From assembly GCA_902537575.1 (NCBI GenBank), contig CACBBX010000004.1:1-55164 (forward strand): a stretch of DNA of 55,164 nucleotides. Reading direction: 5' to 3'. Made by a program: the position numbers and the translations under genes. This stretch comes from an uncultured Pelagibacteraceae bacterium. Its GTDB lineage: Bacteria; Pseudomonadota; Alphaproteobacteria; Pelagibacterales; Pelagibacteraceae. Each line of letters begins with the position of its first letter. Positions within the stretch are counted from its first letter, which is position 1. Positions 16,964-24,681 of this stretch are shown one piece after another. The notes under the pieces are model-generated. The model ran no database searches. It saw nothing but the letters and a program-made list of their open reading frames with translations, and had not been told where the DNA came from.

Positions 16964-18037
16964 ATGCGTAAAATTTTAATACTTATAATAATGTCGTTAT
17001 TCTCATTTGTATCTGTTGCAAGTGCAGATGTGAATTTCTCAGGCAAAACAATTACATGGGTCGTACCATTTAAAGAAGGTGGTGGTACCAGCAGATTTGC
17101 AAGATTTATTCAACCTTTCTTAAAAAAATACCTACCTGGAAATCCTGATGTCCAAATCATGCATATACCAGGAGGTGGAGCTATTAAAGGTTCAAATTAC
17201 TTTGAAAAAAATGCTAAAGCAGATGGAACTTTTATTTTTGGATGTTCAACCTCAGTAATAGTAAACGTTGCTACTGGAAATCCACTTGTTAAATATAATC
17301 TTAGTGAATATAGACCAGTAGTTTTGCTACCGCAAAATACTCATTGGTTCACACGTTCAGATTTAGCTGAGCCTCACGATCTATCTAAAATTAAAGAAAG
17401 AAAGTTGGTTCTCTATGCATTGAAAACTCCTGCATCTGCAGATTTATTTCACATATGGATCTATGATAAGCTTGGTATAAAAGGGGCTAAACCTATACCT
17501 GGTCTCTCATCTTCTGGAGGTTATCAAGCATTCCTAAGAGGTGAAATTCATCTAAGTTCACATGGTGCAGCGAATTATGTAAAAAAAGTTAAGCCTGAAA
17601 TAGCAAAAGGAAAAGTTGTAGATTTAATGACATTAGGAATTATAGGAGCTGATGGTTCAGTTTCTAGAAATCCTTTGGCGCCAAATGCACCTACATTTCC
17701 TGAAATGTATGAGAAGGTAAATGGTAAAAAACTTGCCGGAGCTGACCTTGAAGCATATTACGCAATAGGTGCTGCATGGTCTCAAGCATCTAAAGCAATG
17801 ATGCTTCCAAAAGATGCATCTGATGAAATAGTAAAAGCATACAGAGATGCAGCTATTAAAATGACAAATGACCCAGAGTTTAAGGCTAAAGCTGAAAAAG
17901 CTCTTGGACCATTTCCATTAATCATAGGAGAAGAAGCTGGTGAAATTATTAAAAAGGCTGCAGTATTTTCTGATAATACTAAAAAGCAATTAAATGCAGT
18001 TTTAAAGAAACATAAATTCACATATAGAGTTCAATAG
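16964..18037 (+). CDS. Tripartite tricarboxylate transporter binding protein (TctC/Bug family)
   Basis: 357 residues with a signal peptide (MRKILILIIMSLFSFVSVASA, then DVNF). 'ITWVVPFKEGGGTSRFARFIQPFL' and 'VQIMHIPGGGAIKGSNYF' are the two ligand-enclosing loops of TctC/Bug proteins, whose main-chain and water contacts hold a carboxylate. It delivers its ligand to the TctA-type permease encoded next. GAGGGGG before the ATG is a strong ribosome binding site. The gene ends 16 nt before a strong hairpin. The ligand is unknown; TTT systems carry citrate, terephthalate, sulfonated or other carboxylates. Confidence 0.88.
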   Translation: MRKILILIIMSLFSFVSVASADVNFSGKTITWVVPFKEGGGTSRFARFIQPFLKKYLPGNPDVQIMHIPGGGAIKGSNYFEKNAKADGTFIFGCSTSVIVNVATGNPLVKYNLSEYRPVVLLPQNTHWFTRSDLAEPHDLSKIKERKLVLYALKTPASADLFHIWIYDKLGIKGAKPIPGLSSSGGYQAFLRGEIHLSSHGAANYVKKVKPEIAKGKVVDLMTLGIIGADGSVSRNPLAPNAPTFPEMYEKVNGKKLAGADLEAYYAIGAAWSQASKAMMLPKDASDEIVKAYRDAAIKMTNDPEFKAKAEKALGPFPLIIGEEAGEIIKKAAVFSDNTKKQLNAVLKKHKFTYRVQ

Positions 18038-18053
18038 AACAAATAAAAAAAGG

Positions 18054-18083
18054 GCTGCTAGCTAATAGCTAGCAGCTTTTTTT
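18054..18083 (+). terminator. Intercistronic hairpin/terminator between TctC and TctA-TctB genes
   Basis: A perfect 10-bp stem (arms GCTGCTAGCT and AGCTAGCAGC, loop AAT) is followed by seven T that run directly into the ATG of the permease gene. A run of A precedes it, so it can terminate both ways. It leaves no space for a Shine-Dalgarno sequence, so permease translation must be weak or unusual. Confidence 0.88.
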
Positions 18084-20069
18084 ATGGAACAATTATTAGC
18101 TGCACTTTTTCAACTCTTTGAACCTACTCATTTAGCTTTTCTATTTGCTGGTACTTTACTTGGTTTAATTGTTGGTATACTTCCAGGGATGGGTGGAACA
18201 TCTGGTTTAGCTCTGGTTTTACCTTTTGTTTTTACAATGGAACCATCACATGCTCTTGCAATGATGATTGGAGTTCTGGCACCAACGACGACTTCAGATA
18301 CATTTCCTGCAGTACTAATGGGAGTACCTGGCACTTCAGGCTCTCAAGCAACAGTAATGGATGGATTTCCATTATCTAAAAAAGGTATGGCAGCAAGAGC
18401 ATTGAGCGCAGCTTTCAGTGCTTCATTGCTTGGAGGTGTCTTTGGAGCGTTAATATTATCAATATCAATCTATTACGCCATTCCAATAATAATGGCATTT
18501 GGATTTGGAGAACAATTTCTTTTAGTAGTCCTTGCTTTATTAATGGTTGGAGCTCTTACCGGTGACAATTTATTTAAAGGTATTGCCTCTTGTTTTCTTG
18601 GGTTAATTATTGGATCAATTGGCACTGCTCCAATTACTGGAGATCCAAGATATACTTTTGATACGTTATATCTTTTAGAGGGAGTACCTCTTGTTGTCGT
18701 CGGATTAGGATTGTTTGCAATTCCTGAAATTGTTGGACTTCTCGATGCTAAAGGCTCTATTGCTAAATCACTTAATACTAAAAAGGGTTGGTTCACAGGT
18801 TTGAAGGATGTAGTAAAAAATTGGTTTTTAGTTTTAAGATGTTCTACTCTTGGTTGTCTAGTTGGAGCCTTACCGGGTTTAGGAGGAACAGTCGTTGATT
18901 GGATTGCATATAGTCACTTAAAGCAAACAACAAAAGATACTTCTCAATTTGGTAAAGGTGATATTCGAGGAGTTATAGCACCTGAGTCTGCTAATAATGC
19001 AAAAGAGGGAGGTGCATTAATCCCAACTTTGATTTTTGGAATACCAGGCTCTGGTAACAAAGTTTTATTACTTGGAGGCTTTGTATTGATTGGAATTGAA
19101 CCTGGTTTAGATATGGTAACCACTAACCTAGATCTTACTTATCTAATGATTTGGTCTTTAGCTATTGCAAATATCTTAGGTGCTGGAATTTGTATGGGCT
19201 TTTCATCTCAAATTTCAAAATTTACTTTGGTTCCATATTACATACTTGCACCAGTCATGGTTTGTTTAATTTTTTTTGCAACATTTAACTTTAATAGAGA
19301 CTGGTATGATTTTATTGGATTAATGTCTTTTGGTTTAATTGGTATTACCTTTAAAAATTTTGGCTGGTCTAGGCCAGCTCTCTTAATCGGTTTCTTTTTA
19401 TCAACTAAAGTTGAACTTCTAAGTTACCAAACTCAAGCTGTATATGGATTAAGTTTTTTGACTCGTCCAGTTTCAATAATTCTAATAATTTTATGTCTTG
19501 CTACAATCGTTCTTTTGACGAAACAGAAATTTGACAAATATTATAGATCTGATTTTGTTAAAGGAAAGCTTACACAAATTTATTATAATATTATATTGTT
19601 ATGTCTTCCTTTATCAATGATATGGTTTACGATCAATTTAGACTATAGAGCTAACTTGTTTCCAATAAGCCTCAGTCTAATAGCTTTTTTTCTATTAACA
19701 TTTATACTTATAATAAAAATTGCAGATTTAAAAAATTTGTCATTTTTAAATTATACCATAATTAAATTTGCTCGATCTAATATTTTTGAAATTGGTGGTA
19801 ATTTCAAAATTCAAATTTATTATTATTTAAGCTTTATTGGTTTTCTATTAATGAATTTTATTTTTGGTTTTCCTATTGCTGCAGCACTTTTTATAAATAT
19901 ATTTATACTTTTTCATAACAGGAAAGCTTATGTTTCATCAATTTGCATTTCTGCAGCATTAATGGTAATACTCTGGGCGTTATCCTCACTGTTGACTTTA
20001 CAGTTTCCAAACGGATTGATCGGATTGTTTATCGATTTACCTTGGTGGCTGGGTGGACAATTGAACTAA
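18084..20069 (+). CDS. TctA-TctB fusion permease of the tripartite tricarboxylate transporter family
   Basis: 661 residues, against about 500 for TctA alone. The N-terminal ~500 residues are TctA: 'LIVGILPGMGGTSGLALVLPF' and 'LVGALPGLGGTVVDWIAYSHLKQ' are the paired glycine-rich repeats of the family, with 'GVPGTSGSQATVMDGFPL' between them. From about residue 510 on there are four more spans ending 'FGFPIAAALFINIFIL...LTLQFPNGLIGLF', the pattern of the small TctB subunit. Thus TctA and TctB appear fused, and with the TctC gene upstream the transporter is complete. Sodium or proton coupling is known for the family. Confidence 0.85.
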   Translation: MEQLLAALFQLFEPTHLAFLFAGTLLGLIVGILPGMGGTSGLALVLPFVFTMEPSHALAMMIGVLAPTTTSDTFPAVLMGVPGTSGSQATVMDGFPLSKKGMAARALSAAFSASLLGGVFGALILSISIYYAIPIIMAFGFGEQFLLVVLALLMVGALTGDNLFKGIASCFLGLIIGSIGTAPITGDPRYTFDTLYLLEGVPLVVVGLGLFAIPEIVGLLDAKGSIAKSLNTKKGWFTGLKDVVKNWFLVLRCSTLGCLVGALPGLGGTVVDWIAYSHLKQTTKDTSQFGKGDIRGVIAPESANNAKEGGALIPTLIFGIPGSGNKVLLLGGFVLIGIEPGLDMVTTNLDLTYLMIWSLAIANILGAGICMGFSSQISKFTLVPYYILAPVMVCLIFFATFNFNRDWYDFIGLMSFGLIGITFKNFGWSRPALLIGFFLSTKVELLSYQTQAVYGLSFLTRPVSIILIILCLATIVLLTKQKFDKYYRSDFVKGKLTQIYYNIILLCLPLSMIWFTINLDYRANLFPISLSLIAFFLLTFILIIKIADLKNLSFLNYTIIKFARSNIFEIGGNFKIQIYYYLSFIGFLLMNFIFGFPIAAALFINIFILFHNRKAYVSSICISAALMVILWALSSLLTLQFPNGLIGLFIDLPWWLGGQLN

Positions 20070-20083
20070 ATAAAAATTTAATA

Positions 20084-20878
20084 ATGACTGAAATAACATT
20101 TCCAAAATTACCTTTCATAAAAAGAAAGGAAAAACCCCGTGAGACAGGTATAAATTACGTTAGAGCACCTGTGATGGTAGGAAATTGCATTGATGATTAT
20201 CTAGAAGCGTATGCAAGCGTTGTCGATATCTTTAAGATTTCAGGAAAACAAGGTGCTATGATGAGCAAAAAGTCTCTATTAAGATTCATTGAAACTTGTA
20301 AAAAACATAGTGTTCAAATTGCATTAGGAAATCCAATTATGGATGTAGCATTATCCGGTGGCAAAGAAGTAGTAGATAATTATTTGGATACAGTTGTTAG
20401 TCTGGGCATAGATATAATCGAAATCTCAAGTATAGCTCGTTCCATAGATGATGATGAAATGTGTAGATTAATCAAGAACGCATCAAGCAAAGGTATTAAA
20501 GTTATTAATGAGGTTGGTATTGCGTTTGCACACTCCAAAGTTATCGAGGAGGAAATATTTATAGAAAGAATTAAAATGCAAACCAAAAGATTTCTCGAGG
20601 CAGGTTCATGGAAAATATTACTTGAATCTGAGGGCTTAACAGAAAATCTTGAAAAGAAAAATTATAGGTGGAATACAATTGACAAAATTATCAGTCCATT
20701 AGAATTAAATCAATTTATGGTCGAGGCTGATGACCAAGATGTTTTATCAAAATATATTGAAATTTATGGACCAGGTATAAATATGATGATTGACCATAGT
20801 AGAGTTCTTAAAATGGAAGATGCGAGACTAGGCTATGGACCATCACAATCCCTATGGGGCAAAGTGGTAAAATATTAG
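20084..20878 (+). CDS. ComA-like (phosphosulfolactate synthase family) TIM-barrel protein, copy 2
   Basis: 264 residues from the ATG at 20084; upstream in-frame codons overlap the permease and are rejected. ComA-like blocks in order: 'DDYLEAYASVVDIFKIS', 'GIDIIEISSIARSIDDDEM', 'GIKVINEVGIAF', 'EAGSWKILLESEGL' and 'INMMIDHSRVLKMEDARLG', matching the strand order of the phosphosulfolactate synthase barrel (K after strand 1, E-I-S, E-V-G, E in the AG..I..E strand). It differs strongly from the copy at 15949-16812. Being 14 nt after the TTT permease, it probably processes the imported compound or a derivative. Reaction unproven. Confidence 0.72.
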   Translation: MTEITFPKLPFIKRKEKPRETGINYVRAPVMVGNCIDDYLEAYASVVDIFKISGKQGAMMSKKSLLRFIETCKKHSVQIALGNPIMDVALSGGKEVVDNYLDTVVSLGIDIIEISSIARSIDDDEMCRLIKNASSKGIKVINEVGIAFAHSKVIEEEIFIERIKMQTKRFLEAGSWKILLESEGLTENLEKKNYRWNTIDKIISPLELNQFMVEADDQDVLSKYIEIYGPGINMMIDHSRVLKMEDARLGYGPSQSLWGKVVKY

Positions 20879-20885
20879 ATTTTAA

Positions 20886-21812
20886 GTGAAAAAAATATTT
20901 ATAGTCTTAATAGCTTTAGTTTTTTATTCTACTTCAGTAGCTGCTGTTGAAAAATTTAAATTCAAATATAACTTGCATGAAAATTTACCAAAGAAATGGG
21001 TAACAGAATTTGAAAATATAATGGATATTGTTCAAGAAGTTATGCCTATAAATGAGAACACTAACCATTGGGTTAAGAATAATATGAAATTGATGAACAT
21101 GAAACAAGGCTATGGAATGGATATCTATGCATGGAAAAGAACAAAAAATCCTTTTCCTGAAAAGCGAGCTAATATGAAAGGCTCATGTATTTGTGAGACT
21201 AATTCTCCAGCACCTTGGGTGCAACTAGACTTAAACCCAAAAGATTTAGCAGACTCAAGAAATAAAATTCGTACTTACTCTGTTATTGTTCATGAGTATT
21301 TTCATGTTTATCAAAGAGCACTTTCTCATGACAAATTTTCAGATAGAAACTCTCCTAAATGGTTATTTGAAGGTGGTGCTAAGGTTTTACAAGAAATTTA
21401 TGCTAGACAATATTATAAAAAATATCTTTTAAAGAGCGACCTTCAGGAACAAAAGAGATGGAGTATTAAAAAGGTTTCTAAAGAAACTAACTTATATGAA
21501 AAATATAACACATCACCACAAAAAAATGGATTTGATAGCAATTACGCTGGCTCTGCATTCATTGTGCTGGCTTTAGTTAATGAGTTAAAAAAAAATAATA
21601 TTTCTGAACAAGAAGCATTTGAGTTAGTTTTTAGAGAATTCTGGATACAGAGGGGTAAAAAACCTCGGGGCTGGAATTGGCAACCAGCTTTTCAAAATAC
21701 TTTTGGAATGACCGTAACTGAATTTTATAAAAGATTAAGTAAATACAAAAGAAAAGATCTTAAAAAAATTTTACCAAACAAGTCTTTGAAGATCCAAGAT
21801 ATCTTTAGCTAA
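20886..21812 (+). CDS. Secreted HEXXH zinc metallopeptidase-like protein
   Basis: 308 residues starting with GTG, 7 nt after the ComA-like gene. A signal peptide is clear (MKKIFIVLIALVFYSTSVAA). 'VIVHEYFHVYQ' contains H136-E137-x-x-H140, and E162 in 'WLFEGGAKVLQE' lies 22 residues later, which together fit a gluzincin zinc site. This suggests a periplasmic or exported peptidase. I do not recognise a named family, and the substrate is unknown. It may simply be co-transcribed with the TTT operon without sharing its function. Two cysteines in 'GSCICETNS' could form a disulfide. Confidence 0.6.
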   Translation: MKKIFIVLIALVFYSTSVAAVEKFKFKYNLHENLPKKWVTEFENIMDIVQEVMPINENTNHWVKNNMKLMNMKQGYGMDIYAWKRTKNPFPEKRANMKGSCICETNSPAPWVQLDLNPKDLADSRNKIRTYSVIVHEYFHVYQRALSHDKFSDRNSPKWLFEGGAKVLQEIYARQYYKKYLLKSDLQEQKRWSIKKVSKETNLYEKYNTSPQKNGFDSNYAGSAFIVLALVNELKKNNISEQEAFELVFREFWIQRGKKPRGWNWQPAFQNTFGMTVTEFYKRLSKYKRKDLKKILPNKSLKIQDIFS

Positions 21813-21850
21813 TAACTAGTGGCTATAGAGATAAAATAAATTGCTGTTTT

Positions 21851-21994
21851 TTATTTAAGAAGCAAAGGTTTTTTATCTTTTTTACTTTTTACCTCATTTT
21901 TTTGATCACAATATCTCTTAAGAGCATAAGCTGCTGATACACCACCAATTAGTATAAATTTTAATATCTTTAATTTAATGAGTGTTTTAATCAT
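21851..21994 (-). CDS. Small single-span membrane protein (47 aa), hypothetical
   Basis: A 47-codon ORF starting ATG at 21994, two bases after the stop of the next upstream small gene. It has one hydrophobic segment 'FILIGGVSAAYAL' followed by a Lys-rich tail (KNEVKSKKDKK). No family recognised. The tight spacing with the 67-residue ORF, and hydrophobic-then-basic layout, support a real two-gene unit, but nothing here proves expression. Confidence 0.45.
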   Translation of the reverse strand: MIKTLIKLKILKFILIGGVSAAYALKRYCDQKNEVKSKKDKKPLLLK

Positions 21995-21996
21995 GA

Positions 21997-22200
21997 TTAA
22001 ATATCAAACTTTTCTAATAAGAAGTGGATTACTAAATTGTAGAGAAATACAAAACAAGAAATATAGAATAGAAAAATTATTCCTTTTGAATTAAATATAT
22101 ATCCAGTCGAGGTTAAGAGTGCAATAAATAGGCTGATTGATAAAGCGAGCTTTGATTGTGCTTTTTTTTTTAAGTGAGATTTAACTATATCTTTTTTCAT
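21997..22200 (-). CDS. Small two-span membrane protein (67 aa), hypothetical
   Basis: 67 residues from ATG at 22200 (an in-frame TTG one codon upstream is less likely). A basic N-terminus (KKDIVKSHLKKKAQSK) is followed by two hydrophobic segments, 'LALSISLFIALLTSTGYIF' and 'IIFLFYISCFVFLYNLVIHFLL'. No family recognised. It precedes the 47-residue ORF by 2 nt on the same strand. Confidence 0.5.
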   Translation of the reverse strand: MKKDIVKSHLKKKAQSKLALSISLFIALLTSTGYIFNSKGIIFLFYISCFVFLYNLVIHFLLEKFDI

Positions 22201-22304
22201 CAATTATAACCATAATTATTAAAAATATTTATTCATTATTAATTTTGTCCTACTTAAACATTCTAACTGTTCGTTAATATTTATAAAATATTGAAATAAA
22301 TAAC

Positions 22305-22407
22305 AATTTTACTTATTAGACTTGTTGAATTATAAATATTAGCATAAACACTCATGAAATTCATTAATGCCCTCGCGGTGAAATTGGTAGACACAAAGGA
22401 CTTAAAA
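22305..22407 (+). repeat. Left copy of 103-bp direct repeat (upstream region plus 5' half of tRNA-Leu)
   Basis: This matches 27591-27693 over 103 bp without gaps and with 6 mismatches. It covers the presumed promoter region and the tRNA-Leu gene up to the last base of the anticodon loop, and similarity stops there. The gene-free stretch 22201-22578 holds this repeat, a short remnant-like segment (22533-22565) and otherwise AT-rich sequence in which I see nothing. Confidence 0.92.
22369..22407 (+). pseudogene. 5' half of tRNA-Leu(UAA), truncated
   Basis: Thirty-nine bases match the acceptor 5' strand, D arm and anticodon arm 5' side plus anticodon loop (CTTAAAA) of the intact gene at 27655-27740. 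The following sequence (GGCAGAGGATT...) cannot complete the anticodon stem, variable arm or T arm. Position 8 is C instead of the near-universal U, consistent with decay. It cannot give a functional tRNA. Confidence 0.9.
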
Positions 22408-22578
22408 GGCAGAGGATTCACAATTTAGTTAGTCTCTGGTAGTCTCATAGAGTTTTAAATACCATCAAATCTTTCACTTTAAAAAAACCTTTAATTATTT
22501 TTATTAGAAAATATGAATAATAAATCCTCTCCAACTAGAAGCAGACTAGAAGTCAGGAGGATAAAATATTTAATTTAA

Positions 22579-23355
22579 TTATTTAAAGTTAATTTGAACT
22601 TGTTCATGTATAAAACTATTAGATGCGAGTATATCAGTTGAATCGATTTTCCATTCATTACCACTTGGTTGGGTAACCAATCCTCCAGCTTCTTTAACAA
22701 TTAAAACTCCTGAACACATATCCCATAAACTTAGATTTCTTTGATAAAAAGCATCAGTTTTTCCACTTGCTACTAAACTTAGATCAATTGCTGCTGAACC
22801 TGTGCATCTAAATCCCGCACATTTTTTGGCAACATTGTCAATTTCGTTTAAATAATTTTTGTATCCACGATTAGCATGTGGAATTGTTGCTCCAATTAAA
22901 CTGTTAGCAATTTCTTTATTTTGTGAAACCATCAATTTTTCATTATTACACCAAGCACCTTTATCTTTAGTTGCAAAAAATAACTCATCAGACACTGGGT
23001 TAAATATAATTCCATCAGTAATTTCTTCTTTATGAATTTTAGCAATTACTATTCCTATAGAAGGAATTCCGTGAATAAAGTTAGAAGTTCCATCAATTGG
23101 ATCAATAACTATAGTTTCATCGTTTCCTTTAAATGGATCAGATTCCTCTGTTAAATATGAAGAGTTTGGAAAATGTTTTTTTAGTATATTCAGTAAGATA
23201 TTCTCAGTCTCTAAATCAGTGTTAGTAACGAAGTCACCTAAATCTTTTGTTTGCACTTTGGATTCAGTTACTTTACCAAATTCTTTATTGATTAATTTTC
23301 CAGCTTCTCTTGCTGCACTTTCAAATATTTTTACTACTTCAGATCTTTTTGACAT
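22579..23355 (-). CDS. suhB: Inositol-monophosphatase family protein (SuhB-like)
   Basis: 258 residues of the IMPase superfamily. 'LTEESDP' and 'VIDPIDGTSNFIHGIPS' form the metal-binding motif A, and 'LWDMCSGVLIVKEAGG' is the C-terminal motif. Enzymes of this group hydrolyse inositol-1-phosphate or related sugar/nucleotide phosphates; E. coli SuhB also works in ribosomal RNA antitermination. The function here is open between these. It is divergent from the iron-type ABC operon and lies inside the segment bounded by tRNA-Leu repeats. Confidence 0.88.
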   Translation of the reverse strand: MSKRSEVVKIFESAAREAGKLINKEFGKVTESKVQTKDLGDFVTNTDLETENILLNILKKHFPNSSYLTEESDPFKGNDETIVIDPIDGTSNFIHGIPSIGIVIAKIHKEEITDGIIFNPVSDELFFATKDKGAWCNNEKLMVSQNKEIANSLIGATIPHANRGYKNYLNEIDNVAKKCAGFRCTGSAAIDLSLVASGKTDAFYQRNLSLWDMCSGVLIVKEAGGLVTQPSGNEWKIDSTDILASNSFIHEQVQINFK

Positions 23356-23430
23356 TAGAATATTAATACAATTTATAGTTTAAATATCGAATAACTAAAT
23401 AATAAAGTTCCGTTTAACTAGTTTAGAATG

Positions 23431-23449
23431 GATACAAATAACTTGTATC
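23431..23449. promoter_or_regulatory. Palindrome upstream of the iron-type ABC operon, candidate operator
   Basis: Perfect 7-bp inverted repeat GATACAA, 5-nt spacer, TTGTATC, 53 nt before the SBP start codon and in the divergent gap with suhB. TTTAGAA, a half-site like that described for rhizobial Irr boxes, lies just before it at 23422-23428. Either could bind an iron-responsive regulator; this is inference. Confidence 0.45.
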
Positions 23450-23502
23450 AAACCTTTTATCTAGATAATATTTTATTATTAGACTTTAACTATGGAGGAA
23501 AA

Positions 23503-24615
23503 ATGACTAAAAAAAAAATTATTAGTTTAATTACTTCATTCTTTTTTGGACTGACTTTATTACTTCAGCCAGTTGTTTCATCTGCAATGACTTTAGATGA
23601 ATTGATTGCGGCAGCTCAAAAAGAAGGAGAAGTAAACACATATTGGCACTCAAGCCGTATGGGTAAAAAAGTTGCAGCAGCTTTTGAGGCAAAATATGGA
23701 GTAAAAGTAAATGCAACTAAAATGAAAGACTCTGAAATGACAGAGAGAATAGTAAGAGAAGTTACTTCAGGAAATGTTATCGTTGATCTAGTTGGATATG
23801 ATGATGGACCGTTTTTAGATACTGTTTTAACTCCAAAAGGAATGGTTGAAAATTATGTTCCACCTTATGTTGCTAAAGATATTCCTGCTGACAGCAGTAA
23901 ACCACTAATATATCTGTGGCAGCCTTTTGTAATTGGATATAATTCAGAAACTTATGGAAGTAGTTGTCCAATTAAATCATTATGGCAATTAACTGAAAAA
24001 GACTGGTCTGGAAGATTTCATATGTGGGATCCTCGTATAGCTTCTTCAATGCTTCAAATGTTTTCAGCAATGGAAGATAGATCAGATGAGCTAGCTGCAT
24101 CATACAAAAAACATTATGGAAAAGATCTTAAAGTTACTGAAGCAAATGCAGGGTTAGAATTTGTTAAGAGATTAGCAAAAAATAATCCGGTTTTATATAA
24201 TGAAGATTATGAAATAGCAGTTGCAGTTGGAACAAAAGGTCAAAGTAAAGCTCCAATTGGAATTTACTCTTTAGGGCGTCATAGAGAAAATGCTAAAAAA
24301 AACCTAGCATTGGCTTTATGTGATGTAGATCCATTTAAAGGTTTAAACCAACCAACATATATGCAAATTGTAAAAGGAGCTCCGCATCCTAATGCAGCAA
24401 GATTACTTGCATATTATGTTCTTACTCAGGAAGGCGCAAACCCATGGGTTGGAGTAGTAGGAGCGTATTCATCCAACTCATCTCTTGGTTCAAGTGCTGA
24501 TAACCCATATCCTACAGCAGAAGCTTGGAAAGGAACTTTATTAGTTTCAAATAATACTAATGTTGCTAACCGTAGAGCTGATCTGATGGATTTTTGGATT
24601 AAACACAGTAATTAA
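23503..24615 (+). CDS. Extracellular solute-binding protein, AfuA/FbpA (Fe3+) type
   Basis: 370 residues from the ATG at 23503, chosen because GGAGG lies 5 nt upstream and a signal peptide follows (MTKKKIISLITSFFFGLTLLLQPVVSSA). A start at 23428 would add 25 non-signal residues. The mature N-terminus 'LDELIAAAQKEGEVNTYWHSS' and 'VVDLVGYDDG'-like lobe pattern fit the ferric iron/putrescine-type binding proteins next to FbpB-like permeases. I could not place the paired-tyrosine iron ligands with certainty, so the substrate is inferred from the permease and ATPase types. Confidence 0.78.
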   Translation: MTKKKIISLITSFFFGLTLLLQPVVSSAMTLDELIAAAQKEGEVNTYWHSSRMGKKVAAAFEAKYGVKVNATKMKDSEMTERIVREVTSGNVIVDLVGYDDGPFLDTVLTPKGMVENYVPPYVAKDIPADSSKPLIYLWQPFVIGYNSETYGSSCPIKSLWQLTEKDWSGRFHMWDPRIASSMLQMFSAMEDRSDELAASYKKHYGKDLKVTEANAGLEFVKRLAKNNPVLYNEDYEIAVAVGTKGQSKAPIGIYSLGRHRENAKKNLALALCDVDPFKGLNQPTYMQIVKGAPHPNAARLLAYYVLTQEGANPWVGVVGAYSSNSSLGSSADNPYPTAEAWKGTLLVSNNTNVANRRADLMDFWIKHSN

Positions 24616-24632
24616 TAAGTTAGCTTTATATA

Positions 24633-24658
24633 AAGGCGGTGTAATTTTACACCGCCTT
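24633..24658 (+). terminator. Intercistronic hairpin after the iron-type binding protein gene
   Basis: A 10-bp stem (arms AAGGCGGTGT and ACACCGCCTT) with a six-base loop lies 17 nt after the SBP stop. It is GC-rich against its surroundings but has no run of T after it, so it is more likely an mRNA 3'-end stabiliser or weak terminator than a full stop. Confidence 0.7.
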
Positions 24659-24681
24659 ATAAATCTTTTAGAGAGGTTAAA

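Noticed and set aside
22408-22460. Idea that the half tRNA-Leu continues as a split or intron-containing tRNA
   Set aside because: The following bases cannot pair to complete the anticodon stem, and no matching 3' half is found before suhB.
22513-22578. 21-codon ORF (begins MNNKSSPTRSRLEV) before the suhB 3' end
   Set aside because: Very short, no clear ribosome binding site, and it overlaps the remnant-like segment; could be real, but nothing supports it.
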